The position numbers were made by a program, and so were the translations under genes. The notes beneath the pieces were generated by a model, which saw only the letters and a list, made by a program, of their open reading frames with translations, was not told where the DNA came from and did not search any database. A stretch of DNA of 64,000 bases from Halomarina rubra (GTDB lineage Archaea; Halobacteriota; Halobacteria; Halobacteriales; Haloarculaceae): contig NZ_JALXFV010000001.1 of assembly GCF_023699475.1 (NCBI RefSeq), positions 151,749-215,748 of the forward strand, in the 5' to 3' direction. Positions 40,695-49,851 of this stretch are shown piece after piece. The first letter of the stretch is position 1; each line of letters opens with the position of its first letter.

Positions 40695-40776
40695 CGCCGT
40701 CGCCACGACGAGACGACAGTCACCCGGACTCGGCAATCCAGTATCGTTTTATGTGCCGCGGAGGTTGTCCCACGTA

Positions 40777-41484
40777 GTGAAGGGCCAGGAGTGGTATCAG
40801 ACCGACGAGGTGGCCGAGGAGTACGACGCCAAGCGGTTCTCTCGCGGTGGCCGACTCATCGACGGCCGCGAGAAGCGAGCGGTCCTCGACGCGCTGTCGC
40901 CCCTCGACGGCAAACGGGTGCTCGAAATCGCGTGCGGCACCGGTCGGTTCACGGTGATGCTCGCCGAACGGGGTGCGGACATCGTCGGCCTCGACATCTC
41001 CGAGGAGATGCTCCAGCAGGGCCGTGAGAAGGCGAAGACCGCCGGCGTCTCCGACCACCTCCAGTTCATGCGCGGGGACGCCGCCCGACTGCCGTTCCCC
41101 GACGACCACTTCGACGCGGTGTTCGCGATGCGTTTCTTCCACCTCGCGGACACCCCGGCGTCGTTCCTCTCGGAGATGTGTCGCGTCTCGAAGGACCAGG
41201 TGTTCTTCGACACGTTCAACAGCTACTCGACGCGCTCCATCTACAACTGGGCGCTCCCGATGGGGTCGCGTCTGTACGCCGAGAGCGAGGTGCTCCGCCT
41301 GCTCCACGGGGCGGGCCTGCGCCTGCGCCGCGAGGAACACGACTTCCTGTTGCCCTACGGCTTCTACCGGGCTATCCCCAACAGCGTCGCCGAACCGTTC
41401 CGCGACGTCGACCGCTCGCTCGGGGACTCGACGGTCGGCCAGCGCCTCTCCTCGGTGTCGTACTGGGACGCGACGGTCAAGTAG
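40777..41484 (+). CDS. SAM-dependent methyltransferase (class I)
   Basis: 235 residues. The SAM-binding motif I is LEIACGTGRFTVMLAERGAD (about 49-68), with DISEEMLQQGREKAKTAGV and FPDDHFDAVFAMRFFHL as motifs II-III. The acceptor cannot be told. The C-terminal part (NSYSTRSIYNWALPMGS, LLPYGFYRAIPNSVAEPFRD) fits ubiquinone/menaquinone-type or lipid methyltransferases only loosely. The start is GTG 40777, supported by a TATA-like CGTTTTATG about 27 nt upstream; an ATG at 40751 is in another frame. The glycosyltransferase starts 33 bp after its stop. Confidence 0.82.
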   Translation: MKGQEWYQTDEVAEEYDAKRFSRGGRLIDGREKRAVLDALSPLDGKRVLEIACGTGRFTVMLAERGADIVGLDISEEMLQQGREKAKTAGVSDHLQFMRGDAARLPFPDDHFDAVFAMRFFHLADTPASFLSEMCRVSKDQVFFDTFNSYSTRSIYNWALPMGSRLYAESEVLRLLHGAGLRLRREEHDFLLPYGFYRAIPNSVAEPFRDVDRSLGDSTVGQRLSSVSYWDATVK

Positions 41485-41517
41485 TTCTTTTATCACTCGG
41501 GACCCCCAGTGAGACGT

Positions 41518-42489
41518 ATGAAGCTCTCGGTAGTCGTTCCGACGCTCAACGGCCGAGAGCACCTGGGTCGCTGTCTCGACTCGCTGGCGACCCACGCGCC
41601 GGACGTCGAGACCGTCGTCGTCAACGGGCCGAGCGTCGACGGCACGACGGGGATGGTCCGGGACCGCCCCGAGGTCGACGTCCTCGTCGAGATCGACGAA
41701 CGGAACGTCAACGTCGCGCGGAACGCCGGGGCCGAACGGACGACCGGCGACGCCGTCGCCTTCCTCGACTACGCGTTCACCGTCGAGGCGGGGTGGGCCG
41801 ACGCCATCGACGAGGCGCTCGGGGGCACCGCCGGCAGCCACCGTGCCAGCGGGCACGGACCGGACCTCCCAGCGGTCGTGACCGGGCCGGTCCACCGCTC
41901 GATGCGTGGCGGGCACTCGGGTGACACCGCCGAGCGCCGCCGTATCCGTGGACGACAGGTGACGTACTTCGCGGGCGGGAACGTCGCGTTCGAGCGCGAG
42001 GCGCTCGACGCCATCGACGGGTTCGACGAGTACCTCCTGACGGGTGGGGCGCGCGACGCCGCCCACCGACTCGCCGCGGTCGACGCCACCGTCGAGTGGG
42101 TCCCGGAGATGGGCGTCCGCCGCGAGGAGGCGACCGCCGAAATCCGCCAGCCGTCGCTGCGCGCCGACGGCGGCCAGCACAATCGCGACTGGTACTGGCG
42201 CTATCGTTCGCTGGCCTACCGCCTCGCGAAGAACTACGGCACGCACTCCTCTTGGCGGGTCGCCCGCCACGCCATCGGCGACGGAGCGTCCGCGCTGGCC
42301 GACGTCGCTCGCGGCGACGGGGCGCTGTCGGGGTGGGGCGCGAACGGCCGCGACGTGCTCGTGGGGTCGGTCGTCGGTCTGAAGGACGGGGCCGTCGCCA
42401 GACTCCGAGACCGAAGCCCCGTCCGGAACCCCAGTGGCCTCTCCGACCGTGGCGACCGCGCCGTCTCCATCCACGACCGGCGGGAGTGA
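41518..42489 (+). CDS. Family 2 glycosyltransferase
   Basis: 323 residues. The GT-A start LSVVVPTLNGREHLGRCLDS and a second half VTYFAGGNVAFEREALDAID, DGFDEYLLTGGARDAAHRL, are clear GT2 landmarks, although the DXD-equivalent region reads AFLDYAFTVEAGW rather than a plain DXD. The C-terminal ~100 residues (HNRDWYWRYRSLAYRLAKNY) resemble a membrane-associated segment without a clear helix. The sugar and acceptor are unknown; in haloarchaea such enzymes decorate lipids or S-layer proteins. TATA-like TCTTTTATCA upstream of ATG 41518 implies a leaderless transcript. Confidence 0.8.
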   Translation: MKLSVVVPTLNGREHLGRCLDSLATHAPDVETVVVNGPSVDGTTGMVRDRPEVDVLVEIDERNVNVARNAGAERTTGDAVAFLDYAFTVEAGWADAIDEALGGTAGSHRASGHGPDLPAVVTGPVHRSMRGGHSGDTAERRRIRGRQVTYFAGGNVAFEREALDAIDGFDEYLLTGGARDAAHRLAAVDATVEWVPEMGVRREEATAEIRQPSLRADGGQHNRDWYWRYRSLAYRLAKNYGTHSSWRVARHAIGDGASALADVARGDGALSGWGANGRDVLVGSVVGLKDGAVARLRDRSPVRNPSGLSDRGDRAVSIHDRRE

Positions 42490-42610
42490 CGGGCCACCCG
42501 GAACACCGACTCTGTGGAGGTGCCACCGCCCCGAGCGGTACGACCATCCCGTCCGTGTTCGACGTTGGCATGTCTCGCCGTGACGCGGTTTCTGCTCCCG
42601 ACGACGACAC

Positions 42611-42620
42611 TCTTATATAG
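42611..42620 (+). promoter_or_regulatory. TATA box of the thermosome gene
   Basis: TCTTATATAG. Archaeal spacing puts transcription start near 42642, so translation most likely begins at ATG 42647, not at ATG 42632. Confidence 0.7.
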
Positions 42621-42646
42621 AATCGCAAACCATGTCCCGATTGATT

Positions 42647-44218
42647 ATGGCTCAACAGATGCGCGGTCAGCCGATGTTCATCCTCTCGGAGGACAGCCAG
42701 CGGACCCGAGGACAGGACGCTCAGTCCTCGAACATCGCCGCCGGGAAGGCGGTGAGCAACGCGGTACGCACCACGCTCGGTCCCCGCGGGATGGACAAGA
42801 TGCTCGTCTCCGACTCCGGCGACGTCACCATCACGAACGACGGCGCGACCATCCTGGAGCGGATGGACATCGAGCACCCCGCCGCTCAGATGATCGTCGA
42901 GGTCGCGACGACACAGGAGGAGGAGGTCGGCGACGGCACGACGACGGCGTCCGTGCTCGCCGGCGAACTGCTCGCGCGTGCCGAGGACCTGCTGGAGGAC
43001 GACGTCCACCCGACGGCCATCGTCGAGGGCTACCACGAGGCCGCTCGCCTCGCCCAGGAGGCCATCGACGCACAGCTCGTCGACGAGGAACTCGACGACG
43101 ACCTGCTCCAGAAGGTCGCCAAGTCCTCCATGACCGGGAAGGGCACCGGCGACGTCGGTGCCGGCCCGCTCGCCGAGACCGTCGTCAAGGCCATCCGGCA
43201 GGTCTACGACGGCGAGAAGGTCCAGCGCGACAACGTCACCGTCCGCACGCGCGTCGGCTCCAGTTCCAGCGCGACCGACCTCGTCGAGGGCGTCGTCAGC
43301 GAGGACGAGCCCGTCCACGAGAACATGCCCCGCCGCGTCGAGGACGCGACCATCGGCGTGTTCAACCTCGACCTCGAGGTCCGCGAGGGCGAGATCGACG
43401 CCGAGTACAACATCACCGACATCGACCAGCTCGAAGCCGCCCTCGACGCCGAGGAGGGCGAACTGCGCGGCTACGCCGAGAGCCTGAAAGAGGCCGGGGT
43501 CGACGTCGCGTTCGTCACGGGCGACGTCGACGACCGCGTCGCGTCGTTCCTCGCCAGCGAAGGCATCCTCGCGTTCGACGGCGTCGGTGACGACGAGGCG
43601 ACCGCCATCGCTCGCGCCTCCGGCGCGAAGCGCATCGGCACGCTCTCGGACCTCGACAGCGAAGACTTCGGCCACGCCGACCTCGTCCGCGTCGAGAAGT
43701 TCGGCGACGACGAACTGACGTTCGTCGAGGGCGGCGCGCAGGCCGAGACGGTCACCGTGTTCGCCCGCGGCGGGACCGAGCACGTCGTCGACGAACTCGA
43801 ACGCGCGCTCAACGACGCGCTCGACGTCGTCACCGCGGCGCTCGACAAGGGCGGCGTCGTCCCCGGCGCCGGCGCGACCGAGATCGCCATCGCCGACCAC
43901 ATCCGCACCGAAGCGGCGTCCATCACGGGCCGTCGCCAGCTCGCCGTCGAGGCGTTCGCCGACGCACTGGACGTGCTGCCACGCACGCTCGCCGCCAACG
44001 GCGGCCTCGACCCCATCGACGCGCTCGTCGAACTCCGCTCGACGTACGAGAGCGACGGTCGCTCGGGCGTCGTCACGACCGGCGAGAACGTCGAGGTCGG
44101 CGACCCGCTCGCCGCCGGCATCGTCGACCCCGCCGCGGTCAAGCGCGAGGCCATCGAGAGCGCCACCGAGGCCGCGACGATGATCGTCCGTATCGACGAC
44201 GTCATCGCGTCGAACTAG
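42647..44218 (+). CDS. Thermosome subunit (CCT3-like, without GGM tail)
   Basis: 523 residues from ATG 42647. Group II chaperonin landmarks are [59 protein letters not shown], the ATP-site [15 protein letters not shown] and the closing region [18 protein letters not shown]. It folds proteins in an ATP-dependent double ring. It ends VIASN without the Gly-Gly-Met tail of the main haloarchaeal subunits, and the length matches CCT3, a shorter paralogue known in Haloferax. ATG 42632 is the longer alternative, but would lie upstream of the expected mRNA start. A hairpin terminator follows. Confidence 0.92.
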   Translation: MAQQMRGQPMFILSEDSQRTRGQDAQSSNIAAGKAVSNAVRTTLGPRGMDKMLVSDSGDVTITNDGATILERMDIEHPAAQMIVEVATTQEEEVGDGTTTASVLAGELLARAEDLLEDDVHPTAIVEGYHEAARLAQEAIDAQLVDEELDDDLLQKVAKSSMTGKGTGDVGAGPLAETVVKAIRQVYDGEKVQRDNVTVRTRVGSSSSATDLVEGVVSEDEPVHENMPRRVEDATIGVFNLDLEVREGEIDAEYNITDIDQLEAALDAEEGELRGYAESLKEAGVDVAFVTGDVDDRVASFLASEGILAFDGVGDDEATAIARASGAKRIGTLSDLDSEDFGHADLVRVEKFGDDELTFVEGGAQAETVTVFARGGTEHVVDELERALNDALDVVTAALDKGGVVPGAGATEIAIADHIRTEAASITGRRQLAVEAFADALDVLPRTLAANGGLDPIDALVELRSTYESDGRSGVVTTGENVEVGDPLAAGIVDPAAVKREAIESATEAATMIVRIDDVIASN

Positions 44219-44255
44219 CGCGGTTCGGAGCGAGCGGAAGCGAGCGAGAACCGCG
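44219..44255 (+). terminator. Hairpin after the thermosome gene
   Basis: CGCGGTTC (44219-44226) pairs perfectly with GAACCGCG (44248-44255) around a purine-rich loop, starting one base past the stop. T-rich CGTTCTTTTCCC follows about 30 bp later. Confidence 0.5.
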
Positions 44256-44345
44256 AACGGGCCGCCGGTCCGACCCCCGACTTCTCCGTTCTTTTCCCAT
44301 CGAGAGCAGCGCGCTCTTGATACCTCTCGCGACTGTACTCCGTTC

Positions 44346-45215
44346 GTGATTCGTACGTGGTTCGTTCGTAACCGGGAGCGGTTCGTGGTCTGGCTGGTGG
44401 CGCTGCTGGTCGTCCTCGCCAGCGTCGGACTCTACTTCGTCCAGCCGTACCCGGTCGACGAGCGAGCTATCGAGGGAGTGAGCGACGACCTCGCGCTGAC
44501 CGTGAGCGAGACCGACAGTGGTCTGGTCGTCCGCCCGGCCGACGGCGACCCGACGACCGGTCTCGTCCTCTCCCCCGGCGCGCTCGTCCCGAACGACGCG
44601 TACGTCCCGCTAGCTGGCGACATCGCGACGGAGACGGGTCTCACGGTGTACCTCGTCGACGCACCTCTCCAACTGGCTATCCTCGACGTCGACGCCGCGA
44701 GCGCCGTCGTCGACGCCCACCCGGAGGTCGACCACTGGTACGTCGGCGGACACTCGTTGGGTGGGGCGATGGCCTGTCGGTACGCGGACGCGAACGCCGA
44801 CCGCCTCGCCGGCGTCGTCCTGCTCGGCGCGTACTGCGAGGTCGACGTGAGCGACACCGACCTCGACGTGCTCACCGTCGTCGGCACGCGCGACGGCATC
44901 GTGAACCGCGAGGCGGTCGCTACTTCGCGGGACCTCGTCCCCGCGGACGCAACGTTCGTCGAGGTCGAGGGGATGAACCACACGCAGGTCGGCGTCTACA
45001 GCGGGCAGGACGACACGCCGGGCACGATTTCGGGTCCGGAAGCTCGCGAGCGGGTCGCGTCGACCGTCGCGTCGTGGCTGGACAGTCAGACCGCAGAGAG
45101 CGTCGGCAGTCGCCAGTCGCCGCGGACCGCCAGCACGCGAACCGCGAACACGAGTGCGGCGGTCCCGAGCAGCGCTTCGTCGGCAGTGACGCCCGCCGCG
45201 GTCGCCGACCAGTAG
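44346..45215 (+). CDS. Membrane-anchored alpha/beta hydrolase
   Basis: 289 residues. One N-terminal helix (FVVWLVALLVVLASVGLYFV) is followed by an alpha/beta hydrolase core: LVLSPGALVPNDAYVPLA, the nucleophile elbow GGHSLGGAMACRYA with Ser as nucleophile, VVGTRDGIVNREAV (acid) and GMNHTQVGVYSGQD (His). Substrate unknown. The start is GTG 44346. The normal fold ends near residue 247; the remaining 42 residues (Ser/Thr/Ala-rich) cover the last 130 bp of the opposite TRIC gene, an unusual convergent overlap that suggests stop-codon loss. Confidence 0.8.
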   Translation: MIRTWFVRNRERFVVWLVALLVVLASVGLYFVQPYPVDERAIEGVSDDLALTVSETDSGLVVRPADGDPTTGLVLSPGALVPNDAYVPLAGDIATETGLTVYLVDAPLQLAILDVDAASAVVDAHPEVDHWYVGGHSLGGAMACRYADANADRLAGVVLLGAYCEVDVSDTDLDVLTVVGTRDGIVNREAVATSRDLVPADATFVEVEGMNHTQVGVYSGQDDTPGTISGPEARERVASTVASWLDSQTAESVGSRQSPRTASTRTANTSAAVPSSASSAVTPAAVADQ

Positions 45216-45700
45216 CCGACCCCGCCGAGCGCCGCCGGAGTTGCGTAGAAGTCCTCGCGGAGGACGACCGGGACGCGCGTCAACAGCAGGTCGGCGAGGC
45301 TCCCGCCGCCGACGCCGGTGAGCGTCGCCAGCACGACCACACCGAACGGCGAGAGACCGGCGTCGACGCCGACGAGGGCACCCGTCGCGGCGAACGCGGC
45401 GAGACCGACCGCGTCCGAGACGACCAGCGCGGGGTGCCCGCGGACGTCCTCACTGCCGACGACGAAGGCGACGGCCAGCGCGACGCCCACGAGCGCGACG
45501 CCGACGTCCGCCGTCGACTGGAGCGAGGCGGGGACGCGCCCGACGAGCACGTCCCGGAGGGTGCCGCCACCGAGCGCGGTCAGGACGCCGAGCACTGCGA
45601 CGCCGAACAGGTCGAGGTCCGCCTCCGCGCCCTTCAGCGACCCGGCGACCGCGAACGCGAGCAACCCGACCGCGTTCATCACGGTGAACGCCTCGACCAT
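45086..45700 (-). CDS. TRIC-like channel protein (UPF0126)
   Basis: 204 residues with seven hydrophobic segments in the duplicated UPF0126/TRIC pattern: VMNAVGLLAFAVAGSLKGAE with LGVLTALGGGTLRDVL, then VSDAVGLAAFAATGALVGVD with ATLTGVGGGSLADLLL. The two Gly-rich GGG hinge motifs mark a TRIC-type cation channel (monovalent, K+-selective in animals and microbes). The start ATG 45700 shares one base with the stop of the upstream DUF62 gene, so the two are translationally linked. Its 3' end lies under the hydrolase gene's tail. Confidence 0.85.
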   Translation of the reverse strand: MVEAFTVMNAVGLLAFAVAGSLKGAEADLDLFGVAVLGVLTALGGGTLRDVLVGRVPASLQSTADVGVALVGVALAVAFVVGSEDVRGHPALVVSDAVGLAAFAATGALVGVDAGLSPFGVVVLATLTGVGGGSLADLLLTRVPVVLREDFYATPAALGGVGYWSATAAGVTADEALLGTAALVFAVRVLAVRGDWRLPTLSAV

Positions 45701-46491
45701 CAGCGCTCGACCGTCACCCGGACCCGGTCGCCGACGGCGAGTCCGAACGCCTCGTCACCGCGACCCCGGTTGACGGCCAGTTCGACGTACTCGTGACTGC
45801 CGACGGTCACCAGCGGGTCGCCCGCTCCGACGTGCGCGTAGGCGGGGGTGACGGGGTAGACTGCGCCGCCGCTGGCGTCGACCGGTCCGACGTGTACCCG
45901 TTCGTGACCGTCGAGCAGGTCGCCGGGGAGGTTCGTCACGACGTTGCCGAAGCCGTCGACGACCAGCACCTCGCCGGTCGCGGTGGTGCCGTCGTCGTCG
46001 ACCGCCGGGTCCGGGAACCGCAGGTCGACGGACTCCCCGGTCGGCGTCGCTCGCCCCAGCGTCTCGATGGCGTCGACGCCCGCCTCGTGGACCGTCGCGG
46101 CGGCGGGCGCGAACACGTCTCGGCCGTGGAACGTCGAACTCGCGGGGTCGGCGACGTGCCAGTCGAAGGTCTCGACGGTGGCGTCGGTTCGGCGCGCTAT
46201 CTCGCGAGCGGCCGGGAGCAGCAGGCCGTTGTCCGGGCCGACGAGTGCGTGGTCGCCGACGCGGACGACGAGCGCCGCGCGGTCGGTGCCGACGCCCGGG
46301 TCGACGACCGCACAGTGGACCGCGGGCGGGAACCACGGCAGCGTCTCGCGCAACCAGAACGCGCTGGCGCGGACGTCCTGTCTGGGGAAGTCGTGGGTGA
46401 CGTCGACGACGCGGGCGTCACACCGGTCGAGAATCACGCCGCGCATCGCGGCGGGGTACGGCGTCCCGAAGTCGGAAGCGAGCGTAATCAT
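45700..46491 (-). CDS. SAM hydroxide adenosyltransferase / SAM hydrolase (DUF62)
   Basis: 263 residues. The family opens MITLASDFGTPYPAAMRGVI and has VDVTHDFPRQDVRASAF, VHCAVVDPGVGTDRAALVV, LVGPDNGLLLPAAREIA, FHGRDVFAPAAATVHEA and GEVLVVDGFGNVVTNLP. These enzymes split S-adenosylmethionine into adenosine and methionine using water; they resemble fluorinases. The C-terminal barrel ends FGLAVGDRVRVTVER. TATA-like GCGTTTAGC lies about 29 nt upstream of ATG 46491. It is followed by the TRIC-like gene with a one-base overlap, and is divergent from the Nudix gene. Confidence 0.88.
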   Translation of the reverse strand: MITLASDFGTPYPAAMRGVILDRCDARVVDVTHDFPRQDVRASAFWLRETLPWFPPAVHCAVVDPGVGTDRAALVVRVGDHALVGPDNGLLLPAAREIARRTDATVETFDWHVADPASSTFHGRDVFAPAAATVHEAGVDAIETLGRATPTGESVDLRFPDPAVDDDGTTATGEVLVVDGFGNVVTNLPGDLLDGHERVHVGPVDASGGAVYPVTPAYAHVGAGDPLVTVGSHEYVELAVNRGRGDEAFGLAVGDRVRVTVER

Positions 46492-46568
46492 GCTCGCACC
46501 TCCCGGCGCGAGGGGCTAAACGCAATCGGAACCGGGGACGCTTTCGTCTCGCTGCTGAACGGTCGCGT

Positions 46569-47117
46569 ATGGCGTGGACGATTCAGGGCGCTCCGCCCGC
46601 ACACTGCCCGTGGTGTGGCGAGTCGCTGGGCTGCCGCACGCACGACGGGTGGGACCTGCCGTACTGTGCGGACTGCGACCGAACGCTGTACCGGAACCCG
46701 GTCCCGATGGGGCGGGCGACGCTCGTCGACGGCGACAGCGTCCTGCTCGTCGAGCGTGGTCGGGGTGCGGACGTCGGCGAGTGGGTGCTCCCCGGCGGCC
46801 ACCTCGAAGCACACGAACCACCAGCGGTCGCCGCAGCCCGCGAACTCGCCGAGGAGACGGGCCTCTCGACCCACCCCGACGACCTCTCGCTCCTCGGCAC
46901 CGGATTCCTGCGGTTCCAGAGCGGCCACACGATGCTCTCGGTCAACTACGTCGGTGACGCCGCCGACGCGACCGGGACGCTGGAAGCGGGTGACGACGCC
47001 GCCGACGCTCGGTTCTGGTCGCGCGCGGAACTGGTGGCGGACACGCCACTGTTGCGCGCCTCGGGACTGGAGCAGGTGCTCCGGGCAGTCGAGATGGTCG
47101 GCGAGAACCGCGACTGA
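46569..47117 (+). CDS. Nudix hydrolase with a zinc ribbon
   Basis: 182 residues. The N-terminal zinc ribbon has HCPWCGESL and YCADCDRTL (about 12-45). The Nudix box GGHLEAHEPPAVAAARELAE, followed by ETGL, fits GX5EX7REUXEEXGU (about 75-98). It probably cleaves a nucleoside-diphosphate compound (sugar, NADH or oxidised nucleotide); the neighbouring nadM on the other strand makes NAD+, so NADH or a nucleotide by-product is plausible. ATG 46569 has TATA-like CGCTTTCG about 25 nt upstream. It is convergent with nadM with a 10-bp gap. Confidence 0.88.
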   Translation: MAWTIQGAPPAHCPWCGESLGCRTHDGWDLPYCADCDRTLYRNPVPMGRATLVDGDSVLLVERGRGADVGEWVLPGGHLEAHEPPAVAAARELAEETGLSTHPDDLSLLGTGFLRFQSGHTMLSVNYVGDAADATGTLEAGDDAADARFWSRAELVADTPLLRASGLEQVLRAVEMVGENRD

Positions 47118-47127
47118 GTCCGCCCGC

Positions 47128-47652
47128 TCAGAGACCGGTGCCGTTCGAGTCGCTCTGTGAGACCTGCCGGAGGCGGCCGACGCCGTCGATTTCGTCGACG
47201 ACCTCCTCGACGGCGTCGGGGACGAGGCCCCGCCAGTCGCCGTCGGTCCGGATGCGCTCGCGGACCTCGGAGCCCTCCAGTTCGTCGCGGCGGAACATCG
47301 GCGAGGAGCGCACCTCCTTGCCCGCCTCCTCGAACAGGCGGATGACGAGGGGGTTGTTCGAGTAGGCGATGTCGAACTTCGGGGACATGCTCTCGACGTG
47401 ACTCACCCAGACCGCGTTGCGGTTCAGGTCCTCCAGCGGGACGGCGTAGGTGATGATGTCGAGGTCCGCGACGGCCTTCGTGATCATCATGATGCGCTCG
47501 CCCGCGGTGAACGGGTCGTGGGTGGTGTGTGACTGGTCTGCGCTCCCGATACCCAACACGAGTTCGTCGACCTCCTCGGCTATCTCCTCGACCATCCGGT
47601 GGTGGCCGTCGTGATAGGGCTGGAAGCGGCCGATGTAGCACCCCCGCAGCAT
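47128..47652 (-). CDS. nadM: Nicotinamide-nucleotide adenylyltransferase
   Basis: 174 residues, the archaeal NadM length. The nucleotidyl-transferase start RGCYIGRFQPYHDGHHRMVE holds the HXGH-like motif; GIGSADQSHTTHDPFTAGER and the ISTxxR-like VRERIRTDGDWRGLVPDAVE are conserved. It adenylates nicotinamide mononucleotide to NAD+. ATG 47652 is supported by TATA-like CCTTATTAAAC, centred about 27 nt upstream. It is divergent from lonB (168-bp gap) and convergent with the Nudix gene. Confidence 0.92.
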   Translation of the reverse strand: MLRGCYIGRFQPYHDGHHRMVEEIAEEVDELVLGIGSADQSHTTHDPFTAGERIMMITKAVADLDIITYAVPLEDLNRNAVWVSHVESMSPKFDIAYSNNPLVIRLFEEAGKEVRSSPMFRRDELEGSEVRERIRTDGDWRGLVPDAVEEVVDEIDGVGRLRQVSQSDSNGTGL

Positions 47653-47771
47653 ACCCGAGGATGTGGCGCTCGTTTAATAAGGACACCGGACCCTTCCGGC
47701 GGTCCGGGGCAGTCTGGAAAACGGGCGGAGGCGGGCGTTTCCGGGTGTGTAGCCGCGACTGACGAGGGGAG

Positions 47772-47783
47772 AAAGTATATCAA
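47772..47783 (+). promoter_or_regulatory. TATA box of lonB
   Basis: AAAGTATATCAA, about 43 nt before ATG 47821, so the mRNA would have a leader of about 15 nt, in contrast to the many leaderless genes here. Confidence 0.6.
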
Positions 47784-47820
47784 TCGACAGCCCGTCAGTT
47801 TGGGTGATAGCAACGGTTCT

Positions 47821-49848
47821 ATGAGCGACAACAACGCAGACGAGGTTCCCTCGGAGGATGGGGAGGTCGAACTTCCGGCCGACCAGCCAGTACCGGAGGG
47901 GACCGAGCCTGACCTCGGGCGCGACGTCTCCGCCGACATGGTGGTCGACGACGACGCGACGGACGACCTCTTGGGCGGACTCCAGATCGACAGTACCGCC
48001 GACATCGAGGTTCCGGACCGACTCGTCGACCAGGTCATCGGGCAGGACCACGCTCGCGACATCATCCTGAAGGCGGCCAAGCAGCGCCGTCACGTCATGA
48101 TGATCGGCTCTCCCGGTACCGGGAAGTCGATGCTCGCGAAGGCCATGAGTCAGCTCCTCCCCCGCGAGGAGCTCCAGGACGTCCTCGTCTACCACAACCC
48201 AGACGACGGCAACGAGCCGAAGATTCGTACCGTTCCCGCCGGCAAGGGTGAACAGATCGTCGAGGCCCACAAGGAGGAGGCCCGCAAGCGCAACCAGATG
48301 CGCAGCTTCCTCATGTGGATCATCATCGCCATCGTCATCGGCTACGCGCTGCTCATCGAGGGGGCGGTCCTCCTGGGCATCCTCGCGGCCGGTGTCATCT
48401 ACCTCGCGTTCCGCTACTCCTCGCGGGGCAGCGACGCGATGATTCCGAACCTCCTCGTGAACAACGCCGACCACCAGACCGCGCCGTTCGAGGACGCGAC
48501 GGGCGCACACGCCGGCGCGCTGCTCGGCGACGTCCGCCACGACCCGTTCCAGTCCGGTGGGATGGAGACGCCGAGCCACGACCGCGTCGAGGCCGGCGGC
48601 ATCCACAAGGCCAACAAGGGCGTGCTGTTCGTCGACGAGATCAACACGCTCGACATCCGCTCCCAGCAGAAGCTGATGACGGCCATCCAGGAGGGCGAGT
48701 TCTCCATCACCGGGCAAAGCGAGCGCTCCTCGGGCGCGATGGTCCAGACCGAACCCGTCCCGACGGACTTCGTCATGGTCGCCGCGGGCAACATGGACGC
48801 GATGGAGAACATGCACCCGGCGCTCCGCTCCCGTATCAAGGGGTACGGCTACGAGGTGTACATGGACGACACCATCGAGGACACCCCGGAGATGCGCCGG
48901 AAGTACTCCCGGTTCATCGCCCAGGAGGTCGAGAAGGACGGCCGCCTCCCGCACTTCGACCGCGACGCGGTCCGGGAGGTCATCCTCACCGCCCAGCGCC
49001 GGGCGGGCCGGAAGGGCCACCTCACGCTCGAACTGCGGAACCTCGGTGGGCTGGTGCGCGTCGCGGGTGACATCGCCCGCGCCGAGGACGCCGACTACAC
49101 CACCCGAGACCACGTGCTCCGCGCCAAGCGCCGCAGCCGCTCCATCGAGCAGCAGTTGGCCGACGAGTACATCGAGCGCCGCAAGGACTACGACATGACC
49201 GTCGCCGAGGGCGACGTGGTCGGTCGGGTCAACGGTCTCGCGGTGATGGGTGAGGACTCCGGTATCGTGATGCCCGTCATGGCCGAGGTCGCGCCCTCGC
49301 AGGGGCCCGGCGAGGTCATCGCCACCGGGAAACTGCAGGACATCGCCCAGGAGGCGGTCCAGAACGTCTCGGCCATCATCAAGAAGTTCTCCGACGAGGA
49401 CATCTCCCAGCAGGACATCCACATCCAGTACGTCCAGAGCTACGAGGGCGTGCAGGGTGACTCCGCGAGCGTCACGATGGCCACCGCGGTCATCAGCGCC
49501 ATCGAGAACATCCCCGTCGACCAGTCGGTCGCCATGACCGGCTCGCTGTCGGTTCGCGGGGACGTGCTCCCGGTCGGTGGGGTGACCCACAAGATCGAGG
49601 CCGCCGCGAAGGCCGGCGTGGACACCGTCATCATCCCCGCCGCGAACCTGCAGGACGTGATGATCGAAGACGAGTTCAAGGACCAGATCGAGATCATCCC
49701 GGTCAGCCACATCAGCGAGGTGCTGGACGTGGCGCTCGCCGGCGAACCCGAGAAGGATTCGCTGGTCGACCGCCTGAAGAACATCACCGGGCAGGCACTC
49801 GAATCCGGCTCCGGCTCTCGGGGCCACGGCAGTCCCAGCCCGCAGTAA
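47821..49848 (+). CDS. lonB: Membrane-anchored ATP-dependent protease LonB
   Basis: 675 residues. The AAA+ domain has Walker A GSPGTGKSMLAKAM (about 96) and Walker B GVLFVDEINTLD, with two membrane helices inserted between them (about 160-197: FLMWIIIAIVIGYALLIEGA, LLGILAAGVIYLAFRY). The C-terminal protease has Ser548 in EGVQGDSASVTMATAV and Lys591 in GGVTHKIEAAAK, the Lon catalytic dyad. In Haloferax, LonB is essential and controls carotenoid synthesis by degrading phytoene synthase; the same role is inferred here. ATG 47821 has an acidic N-terminal tail. The CPBP gene follows after only 3 bp. Confidence 0.96.
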   Translation: MSDNNADEVPSEDGEVELPADQPVPEGTEPDLGRDVSADMVVDDDATDDLLGGLQIDSTADIEVPDRLVDQVIGQDHARDIILKAAKQRRHVMMIGSPGTGKSMLAKAMSQLLPREELQDVLVYHNPDDGNEPKIRTVPAGKGEQIVEAHKEEARKRNQMRSFLMWIIIAIVIGYALLIEGAVLLGILAAGVIYLAFRYSSRGSDAMIPNLLVNNADHQTAPFEDATGAHAGALLGDVRHDPFQSGGMETPSHDRVEAGGIHKANKGVLFVDEINTLDIRSQQKLMTAIQEGEFSITGQSERSSGAMVQTEPVPTDFVMVAAGNMDAMENMHPALRSRIKGYGYEVYMDDTIEDTPEMRRKYSRFIAQEVEKDGRLPHFDRDAVREVILTAQRRAGRKGHLTLELRNLGGLVRVAGDIARAEDADYTTRDHVLRAKRRSRSIEQQLADEYIERRKDYDMTVAEGDVVGRVNGLAVMGEDSGIVMPVMAEVAPSQGPGEVIATGKLQDIAQEAVQNVSAIIKKFSDEDISQQDIHIQYVQSYEGVQGDSASVTMATAVISAIENIPVDQSVAMTGSLSVRGDVLPVGGVTHKIEAAAKAGVDTVIIPAANLQDVMIEDEFKDQIEIIPVSHISEVLDVALAGEPEKDSLVDRLKNITGQALESGSGSRGHGSPSPQ

Positions 49849-49851
49849 CGG

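Noticed and set aside
42632..42646. Thermosome translation start at ATG 42632
   Set aside because: It lies upstream of the expected transcription start given by the TATA box; ATG 42647 fits better.
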